Assembly: GCF_035917235.1 (NCBI RefSeq)
Contig: NZ_CP108423.1
Coordinates: 4,157,001 to 4,221,000 of the forward strand
Source: Streptomyces sp. NBC_01294
GTDB taxonomy: Bacteria > Actinomycetota > Actinomycetes > Streptomycetales > Streptomycetaceae
Direction: 5' to 3'
DNA: 64,000 nucleotides
Below, piece after piece: positions 58,481-64,000 of the stretch. The position numbers were made by a program, and so were the translations under genes. The notes under the pieces are model-generated. The model was not told where the DNA came from. It ran no database searches and saw nothing but the letters and a program-made list of their open reading frames with translations. Numbering within the stretch: the first letter of the stretch is position 1; every line of letters begins with the position of its first letter.

Positions 58481-60919
58481 TCATACAGGTCGCTCGGCAG
58501 TTTCTGAAGGGGGTTGTCGGCCGGAGTCAGTTGCTGTGGTTGCGGTACTTAGTTGCTGTACGGTCTGGGCGAGTTCACGGGCCCTGGCGAGGTTGTTGCG
58601 GCTGGTCAGGGTGTCGGGGTGGGTCTCACCTTGGACCTGCTCACGCTGGGCGAGGGTCGCCTCGTACAGCGGGATGGCCCGTCCTAGATCCCCCGCCGAC
58701 TCGTAGGCGCAGGCGAGGTTGTTGCGGCTGGTCAGGGTGTCGGGGTGGGTCTCACCTAGGACCTGCTCACGCTGGGCGAGGGTCGCCTCGCACAGCGGGA
58801 TGGCCCGTCCTAGATCCCCCGCTGACTTGTAGGCGCTGGCGAGGTTGTTGCGGCTGGTCAGGGTGTCGGGGTGGGTCTCGCCTTGGACCTGCTCACGCTG
58901 GGCGAGGGTCGCCTCGTACAGCGGGATGGCCCGTCCCAGGTCCCCCGCTGATTTGTAGGCGTAGGCGAGGTTGTTGCGGCTGGTCAGGGTGTTGGGGTGG
59001 GTCTCGCCTTGGACCTGCTCACGCTGGGCGAGGGTCGCCTCGTACAGCGGGATGGCCCGTCCGAGGTCCCCCGCCGACTCGTAGGCGCTGGCGAGGTTGT
59101 TGCGGCTGGTCAGGGTGTTGGGGTGGTCCTCGCCTTGGACCTGCTCACGCTGGGCGAGGGTCGCCTCATACAGCGGGATGGCCCGTCCTAGATCCCCCGC
59201 CTCGTAGTAGGCGCTGGCGAGGTTGTTGCGGCTGGTCAGGGTGTCGGGGTGGGTCTCGCCTTGGACCTGCTCACGCTGGGCGAGGGTCGCCTCGTACAGC
59301 GGGATGGCCCGTCCCAGGTCCCCCGCTGATTTGTAGGCGTAGGCGAGGTTGTTGCGGCTGGTCAGGGTGTTGGGGTGGGTCTCACCTTGGACCTGCTCAC
59401 GCTGGGCGAGGGTCGCCTCGTACAGCGGGATGGCCCGTCCCAGGTCCCCCGCCGACGTGTAGGCGCTGGCGAGGTTGTCGCGGCTGGTCAGGGTGTCGGG
59501 GTGGGTCTCACCTAGGACCTGCTCACGCTGGGCGAGGGTCGCCTCGCACAGCGGGATGGCGCGGGCCGTGTGGCCTTGCTGGTGGAGCCGATGGCCGGCG
59601 GTCTCGTACGCGCTGGTGAGTGGTGCATTGTGATGTTCGGGTGGTTTGGTGGCAGCGAGGGTGACGAGGTGGGGTGTAAGGGTGTCCCACTGGCCTTCGG
59701 TGGGGGTGTTCTGGCCCGGCGGCGGGGTCAGGCTGTGGAGGATCGCTTGTTCAGCGCGGTCGCGTCCTTGCAGGTGCCGGGTTGACCCGCTGTCGTTGGT
59801 GTGCTGCGGGGTGCGTAGGACGGTCTGGACCATGCGGTGGAGGCTCAGCGTGGTGCCGGTGTCGGTGACCATGCTGTAGGCGGCAAGGGTTCCGGTGGCT
59901 TCGGCGATGTCGTCCGGGTCGGTGCCGGGCGGGGTGAGCAGGCTGTGGGAGATGTCATCAGGGGCGAGCCAGGCGGCGGTGTGCAGTAATTCCACAGCCA
60001 GCGGATCAGCCTTCTCCAAGGCGTGGAGGGTGACGTTCCAGATGCGGGCAAGGGTGCGTTCGGCGTCGCTGCCGTGGGCGGTCTTGGCGAGTTTGGAGTC
60101 AAGGCGGCGGCGGTAGGCGTCGAAGCTGATGCCGCGGTTCTGGGCCAGGTAGGCGCCGACCTGTTTGATTCCCAGAGGGAAATACCCCAACTCGAAGGCA
60201 AGAGCGCGGGCTTCGGCCCGCTGGCGTGCGTTGGGGCTGGCGTCTTTGAAAACAAGTCGGCACAGCAGGGTGGTGGCGTCGTCAGGGCCGAGGTTGCCCA
60301 GGGTCAGGGTGGGGGCGCTGTCGGGCCAGCCAGTGGTGCGGCGGCTGGTGGCGAGGTGATGGCCTTGGTGGAGTGCGCCGGTGTAGGGGGTGAGGTCGTC
60401 GGGGTTCTCCACATTGTCATAGATCAGTAGCCACTCCGGATGCCATGCGAGCCACTGCATCGCCCACGCCACCTGCGCCACACGATCGGCCGTGGCGGCC
60501 CAGCCGGGCGCCAGGGTGTGGGTGAGGGTGGTGAGGGAGGTTTCGATCTCGTCGGGGGACGCGCCGTTGATCCACCAGATCAGAGCGTAGTCACCGCGGT
60601 GGCGGTGGGCATAGTGCAGAGCGAGCGTGCTCTTGCCGATCCCGCCCAGACCATGCACCGTCCCGCTCTGCGTGATCGCACCCTCGTGCCGACTGCTCAG
60701 GATGCGCCGCAGCCGGGCCAGTTCCTCCTCCCGCCCCAGGCAGAGGGCGGCTGGCGGCAGGTTGGAGGTGCCCGGAGCAGCGGATACCTTCTCCGGCTTG
60801 TGTAGTGCCTCGGCGGGCAGCACGTCGCCGGTGTAGGCATTCCTGATGTGCTGAGCGGCGATCGGCCTCTGCCCAGCCGCCTCGATCCGCAGCCGAGACA
60901 GCTCGTCGTCGGTGCTCAC
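58481..60919 (-). CDS. STAND (NB-ARC) NTPase with eight TPR repeats
   Basis: This 812-residue protein starts at GTG 60919. A short N-terminal part with PIAAQHIRNAYTGDVLP (19-35) precedes the NTPase. That domain has CLGREEELARL, Walker A GLGGIGKST (90-98), Walker B WLLIYDNVEN (Asp168), HLATSRRTTGW and a GLPL-like FPLGIKQVGAYL. A winged-helix-like middle (about 300-380) follows. Eight 42-residue kinesin-light-chain-type TPR units (451-786) end the protein. STAND NTPases oligomerise on ligand recognition, and many act in phage defence or signalling. No separate effector domain is fused here. It overlaps the small upstream gene by 4 bp. Confidence 0.9.
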   Translation of the reverse strand: MSTDDELSRLRIEAAGQRPIAAQHIRNAYTGDVLPAEALHKPEKVSAAPGTSNLPPAALCLGREEELARLRRILSSRHEGAITQSGTVHGLGGIGKSTLALHYAHRHRGDYALIWWINGASPDEIETSLTTLTHTLAPGWAATADRVAQVAWAMQWLAWHPEWLLIYDNVENPDDLTPYTGALHQGHHLATSRRTTGWPDSAPTLTLGNLGPDDATTLLCRLVFKDASPNARQRAEARALAFELGYFPLGIKQVGAYLAQNRGISFDAYRRRLDSKLAKTAHGSDAERTLARIWNVTLHALEKADPLAVELLHTAAWLAPDDISHSLLTPPGTDPDDIAEATGTLAAYSMVTDTGTTLSLHRMVQTVLRTPQHTNDSGSTRHLQGRDRAEQAILHSLTPPPGQNTPTEGQWDTLTPHLVTLAATKPPEHHNAPLTSAYETAGHRLHQQGHTARAIPLCEATLAQREQVLGETHPDTLTSRDNLASAYTSAGDLGRAIPLYEATLAQREQVQGETHPNTLTSRNNLAYAYKSAGDLGRAIPLYEATLAQREQVQGETHPDTLTSRNNLASAYYEAGDLGRAIPLYEATLAQREQVQGEDHPNTLTSRNNLASAYESAGDLGRAIPLYEATLAQREQVQGETHPNTLTSRNNLAYAYKSAGDLGRAIPLYEATLAQREQVQGETHPDTLTSRNNLASAYKSAGDLGRAIPLCEATLAQREQVLGETHPDTLTSRNNLACAYESAGDLGRAIPLYEATLAQREQVQGETHPDTLTSRNNLARARELAQTVQQLSTATTATDSGRQPPSETAERPV
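58562..59569. repeat. Eight 126-bp near-identical tandem repeats (TPR coding)
   Basis: Eight in-frame 126-bp units each encode LGRAIPLYEATLAQREQVQG plus ETHPDTLTSRNNLASAYKS-AGD with few changes. Units 2 and 5 are identical at protein level. Such homogeneity means recent duplication or gene conversion. Confidence 0.95.
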
Positions 60920-61341
60920 GGCCGTGGCGCGGTGTGACCGTCACCGGTGATCGCGGTACCGATGTGCTGAGCGGAGATCGACCGCTCACCGGACGCCGTG
61001 ATGGTGACTGAACCGGCAGCCGGAGCCGGCAGCATCGCGGACAGTTCCGCACGCAACTCGGCATCGTCCTGCAACGCCCGCCGGAGCAGCCTGCCCAGCA
61101 CTGCCGCCGTGTAGGACTCGTCCTGTTCGTCGGCGGCCTCGTCCACCACGCGTTCCAGCTCCGCCTGGCCCGCTTCGTCCCGGCGCCGCCACATCGCCCC
61201 AAGGATCCGCTGTCCTAGCGTGACCGTGGCGTCCGCCGCTGCGTCCTCTGCCCGGGTAAGGACAGCTGCCCCGTATGTACCGACCGCGGCCGTCAGATAC
61301 GGACCTGCCTGCTCGACCAACTGTACGATCTCAGTACTCAC
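60916..61341 (-). CDS. Small partner protein of the STAND NTPase
   Basis: This 141-residue protein starts at GTG 61341 behind GGGGGAA. It is mostly helical: an N-terminal amphipathic or membrane-associating helix (QLVEQAGPYLTAAVGTYGAAVL), an Asp/Glu/Ala-rich middle and ALQDDAELRAELSAMLPAP. The C-terminus has VTITASGERSISAQHIGTAITGDG. The motif AQHIGTAITGD recurs, as AQHIRNAYTGD, at the start of the NTPase whose gene overlaps it by 4 bp (GTGA). It is therefore likely to be a physical partner, perhaps the effector or adaptor. No known domain was recognised. Confidence 0.7.
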   Translation of the reverse strand: MSTEIVQLVEQAGPYLTAAVGTYGAAVLTRAEDAAADATVTLGQRILGAMWRRRDEAGQAELERVVDEAADEQDESYTAAVLGRLLRRALQDDAELRAELSAMLPAPAAGSVTITASGERSISAQHIGTAITGDGHTAPRP

Positions 61342-61831
61342 TTGTTCCCCCGACTCATACGGTTCTGAAAGGATCCAGCGTAGAAAAGCCAGACTCTGGG
61401 CGAGGTCAAAACACCTGAACCGCCCACAACAGTTCGCGTATTCCAGCCATCGGCGGCCGCCCAGCACCCGCTGATTAGAGCCGGGCCTCCAGCGTGGCCT
61501 GGCCGACCGGCTGGGTGAAACCACTGACCTGGCACCAGGCATGGGCGGCGTTCATGCCACCGCTGCGTCCCTCAGTGCTGAGCAATGGGACCGACGATGT
61601 CGGCGGGTGCTATCCCTCTGGAGAGACAGCACCCGCGCTAGGCACAGATTTTGGACTCTGGCCTCATCCCTATCAGGTCGATGACCCGGGGTACGCGATC
61701 TCGCACATTCCGTTTGCAGCCCTGGCTGACCTGCCGCCGGGGTTCATCGATGATCGGCGGGATCCGCCTCTGTTGGTGTCAGCAGTTGATGTCAGCGAAC
61801 AGAGCTCGCTTGACACAGGGGATCGACCGCT
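61342..61831. other. Intergenic region upstream of the STAND operon
   Basis: This 490-bp gap should contain the promoter of the small partner gene near 61350-61450, where AT content rises. Frames on either strand (for example 61494-61895 plus) lack a ribosome site and family features. No repeat or tRNA is seen. Confidence 0.5.
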
Positions 61832-62071
61832 TCAGCGATGCCCAGCCCTGGCTGACGCAGGCCGCGACCACCTGTGCCACTGGCCGGTCAGGTAGCGATT
61901 GCAGGCCATGAGGAGACCAAAGTCCAGCACCAGGAGAGCCAGGGCCTTGAAGAACTCGACACTCAAGCCCCCATGGCTGACCACGAGGATTCCACAGGCT
62001 AGGAAAAGCATACATGCTGCAAGTGTGAAGATAAGCGCAAAAAGCACAAATAAAGGACGCAGCATTGCCAT
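61832..62071 (-). CDS. Small two-helix membrane protein
   Basis: This protein has 79 residues from ATG 62071 (MAMLRPLFVLFAL), with AGGAAGG five bases upstream. Two hydrophobic helices (about 4-31: LFVLFALIFTLAACMLFLACGI; about 40-60: FFKALALLVLDFGLLMACNRY) are followed by a basic tail, HRWSRPASARAGHR. The base composition is more AT-rich than in core genes, suggesting acquisition. No family is recognised. Confidence 0.5.
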   Translation of the reverse strand: MAMLRPLFVLFALIFTLAACMLFLACGILVVSHGGLSVEFFKALALLVLDFGLLMACNRYLTGQWHRWSRPASARAGHR

Positions 62072-62199
62072 GCCTGCCTTCCTGCTCAGTACCAAGCTGT
62101 CCTGGTCACGTCAGGCCGTGACGCTAGCAGGCGCGCTACTTAGCCCATCGATGGGGAATCCGGCTTTCACGGCCGCCTCATGCCCGCCCACCACTCACC

Positions 62200-62355
62200 C
62201 CAGCTCCCATCCCGTCTGCCGTCGGCCCACACGTATGTGGAGCGGACGCGGTGCCGGGCGTCCAGGTGGAGCGCCCAACTGGACGAACGACCTGGACGCC
62301 CGGTGCCGTGTCTGCTCGGCTCGCCCTGGGCCGATGGCAGGCGGGATGGGAGCTC
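62200..62355. repeat. Large imperfect inverted repeat
   Basis: Arms of about 66 bp (62200-62267 and 62290-62355) are inverted copies with roughly 80% identity. The inner 14 bp (CCGGGCGTCCAGGT with its complement) and the outer AGCTCCCATCCCG are nearly perfect. The short spacer is 22 bp. The rest of the 659-bp gap (62072-62730) has no gene; 62500-62610 is rich in CGGAGCG-like words. Confidence 0.75.
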
Positions 62356-62730
62356 CCCGCATCAGCCCCACTCGGCCGGCACCCGCCCACGGCGCCCCCG
62401 CCATCCCGGAGTCGGAGCGCCCCCGCCGGAGGCATGTCGGTGACCCCCAGAACCGCGGCCGCGAGGACTCGACTCATGCCTTTGGGCCTACCCCGCATGT
62501 AGGGGCGGGCGTCGGCGCAGCGCGCGCGGAGCGGGCCGAAGGCAGGAGCGTCGCCCCGAGCGGAGCCGGGAAGCCCGCCCGGCGGAGCGGAGCGCAGCCG
62601 GGTGCTTGATGAGGTAGAGAAACCTGTAACAGGCCTGTGGGTCATGGCACTTCGTGCGATCGCTGGCACTTTTTCTGACAGTGCCGTCCTGGGGGCGCGG
62701 GTACCTTCGTAGAGTCGAAGGGAGCCCATC

Positions 62731-63948
62731 GTGGGGGCCGAACTGAGCACAGGGCAAAGGGTGGCACGGGCACGCCGCCGACTTGGCTGGGACCAAGCGC
62801 AGTTGGCAGCAGCGGTAGAGCGATCGGTTAGCTGGGTCTCGAAGGTGGAGACCGGACGGCTTCCGCTGGACCGCATGAGCGTCCTCGGGCAACTCGCCGA
62901 AGCCCTCGACGTTGAGGTCATCGAGCTGACGGGGCAGCCCTACCGCCACGACTCCTCGGAACTCGACTCGGGTCACGCGGCCATCCCCGGCCTTCGCCTC
63001 GCTCTCCAGCAGGCCACGATGCCCGGCGGTGCTCTCCTCCTCGGTGGCATCGAGCCCCCGTCGCTCGCAGAGATTTCCGTGCGCGTGGAAGCCGCCGAGC
63101 GACTCCGCCAGGACGCGAAGTTCACGGCTCTCGGTGATGTCCTCCCGCAGATCCTTCGCGACCTCATCGTTGCCTGTGACGTGGCGGACGGCGATGACCT
63201 CTCCCGCGCCGAGTCCCTGATGCTCCGAGCCAGCCACATGGCCCGCGTCTCCTCGAACCTGCTTGGTCATCACGACCTCGGTTGGAGTGCTGTCCAGCGC
63301 GAGCTTGTCGCGGCTGAGCGCGCGGAGTCGCCGGCGCTTAGGGCCGCTGCCCGCTGGGACCTCTGCGGGGTATGGCTCTACGAAGGGGAAGTGGCGGCAG
63401 CGCGGGACATGGCGCTCCGAGCCCTGGACGATCTCGAACCGGATCTCTCAACCGCTGACGAGAACATCCGCTCCTTGTGGGGCGCCATGCACCTCCGGGC
63501 CGCCGTGGCCTGGTCGCGTCTCTGGGATCGCTCCGAAGCTGAGTCCCACCTCGCCGAGGCGCGCCGGACAGCCGCCAACCTCCCCGCGGACGGCAACGTC
63601 TTCCAGACCCAGTTCAACGCGGTGAACGCGGAGATCCACAGTGTGGAAGTCAGCCTGGAACTCGGGCACCCGCGCGACGTGCTGTCCCGGTCCGAAGTGG
63701 TCGACGTCATGCACATCGCATCGGGTGAGAGGCAGTCTCACTTCTGGGTCTGCACGGCGGCCGGTCAGATGATGAACGGCAAGGCCGAGGCTGCGGCTGA
63801 GTCCATCCTCCGTGCCGACTCGGTCGCTCCTCAGCACGTACGCAACCGCCCAGTCGCCCGCAACTTGGTGGATGACCTGCGGTCTGCCAATCGGAACGCT
63901 CGCACGGAAGAGATCCGGCGCTTGGCCGGACACATGAAGCTCAGCTGA
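62731..63948 (+). CDS. XRE-family HTH regulator with TPR-like C-terminal domain
   Basis: This 405-residue protein starts at GTG 62731 behind GAAGGGAG. The Cro/CI-type HTH (about 6-62: GQRVARARRRLGWDQAQLAAAVERSVSWVSKVETGRLPLDRMSVLGQLAEALDVEV) is followed by about 300 residues of helical repeats (AARWDLCGVWLYEGEVAAARDMALRALDDLE; AVAWSRLWDRSEAESHLAEARRTA). This architecture is common in Streptomyces regulators next to integrated elements or small secreted-signal genes. It could sense a peptide through the repeats. A likely partner begins at the window edge. Confidence 0.9.
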   Translation: MGAELSTGQRVARARRRLGWDQAQLAAAVERSVSWVSKVETGRLPLDRMSVLGQLAEALDVEVIELTGQPYRHDSSELDSGHAAIPGLRLALQQATMPGGALLLGGIEPPSLAEISVRVEAAERLRQDAKFTALGDVLPQILRDLIVACDVADGDDLSRAESLMLRASHMARVSSNLLGHHDLGWSAVQRELVAAERAESPALRAAARWDLCGVWLYEGEVAAARDMALRALDDLEPDLSTADENIRSLWGAMHLRAAVAWSRLWDRSEAESHLAEARRTAANLPADGNVFQTQFNAVNAEIHSVEVSLELGHPRDVLSRSEVVDVMHIASGERQSHFWVCTAAGQMMNGKAEAAAESILRADSVAPQHVRNRPVARNLVDDLRSANRNARTEEIRRLAGHMKLS

Positions 63949-63977
63949 TCAGGCCGGACGGAGAGGGGGCCGTCGCC

Positions 63978-64000
63978 GTGAGGGTGGCAGAGAAAGCGCG
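63978..64000 (+). CDS. Start of a downstream gene (runs off window)
   Basis: A GTG at 63978 follows GGAGAGGGGG after the XRE stop at 63948, and the frame (MRVAEKA) is open to the end. Only seven codons are visible, so no function can be given. Confidence 0.35.

Noticed and set aside
58562..59569. Regular 126-bp repeats considered as a CRISPR array
   Set aside because: Repeats are contiguous, in frame and lack unique spacers; they encode TPR units. No cas gene is present in the window.
61494..61895. 133-codon plus-strand frame upstream of the STAND operon
   Set aside because: No ribosome site, no recognisable domain, and codon composition unlike real genes here; it partly overlaps the small membrane protein gene on the other strand.

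Overview
The window is origin-proximal chromosome of a Streptomyces or close relative. The evidence is uniformly high GC with GC-biased third codon positions, many GTG and TTG starts, tightly overlapping operons, Streptomyces-type families (SigB/F-type sigma factors, a subtilisin-inhibitor-like protein, DUF5926, DUF6344, LytR_C, HerA/DUF853), and four exact copies of the actinobacterial ParB site GTTTCACGTGAAAC. From memory, the order sigma pair - tadA - upp resembles the sigN/sigF - tadA - upp part of the S. coelicolor core chromosome. That is inference and was not searched.

Layout. 1-5.2 kb: GAF-domain protein (cut by the window edge), primase/polymerase-like protein, SEC-C/DUF5926 protein, anti-sigma-like ATPase, glycerophosphodiesterase. 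5.4-11.0 kb: membrane-anchored HtrA-type protease, a sulfur cassette (LysR regulator, cysteine dioxygenase, YeiH-type exporter) and a secreted trypsin-like protease. 11.1-13.7 kb: tRNA-Ser(UGA) followed by a truncated serine-hydrolase remnant, low-complexity repeats and a small secreted Asn/Gln-rich protein. 13.8-18.6 kb: five overlapping genes (two acyl-CoA dehydrogenases, a MaoC-DUF35 fusion, a MaoC protein, a thiolase-like lipid-transfer protein) that match the mycobacterial igr steroid side-chain operon in content, behind a palindromic operator-like site. 18.7-25.2 kb: ECF sigma factor, paired parS sites, acyl-CoA ligase and a very long PAS/ATPase-like/receiver protein that lacks the kinase histidine.

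25.2-36.5 kb: protease inhibitor, tRNA-Ser(GCU) and tRNA-Arg(ACG), SMP-30 lactonase divergent from an AsnC regulator, a monooxygenase-amidohydrolase pair, then an OmpR/sensor two-component system leading into two cell-surface glycosyltransferase genes. 36.5-45.6 kb: TetR regulator, MarR-controlled MFS exporter with two operator half-site pairs, a lipoprotein, two SigB/F-type sigma factors, a 53-residue membrane protein, a probable 6C-type structured RNA, tRNA-Ser(CGA), tadA and its partner. 45.6-56.5 kb: universal stress protein, upp, LytR_C, HerA-like ATPase, an orphan opcA, repair, VOC, serine-hydrolase and ATP-grasp genes.

56.5-64 kb is accessory DNA. A 1.3-kb toxin-antitoxin segment is bracketed by two exact 51-bp direct repeats (each a terminator) and abuts a degenerate tRNA-Ser(GGA). 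It is followed by a two-gene STAND/TPR system, whose NTPase has eight near-identical 42-residue repeats and shares a short motif with its small partner. A large inverted repeat and an XRE-TPR regulator close the window. This last segment holds the best candidate for a little-described system. No CRISPR array, transposase or integrase was seen.
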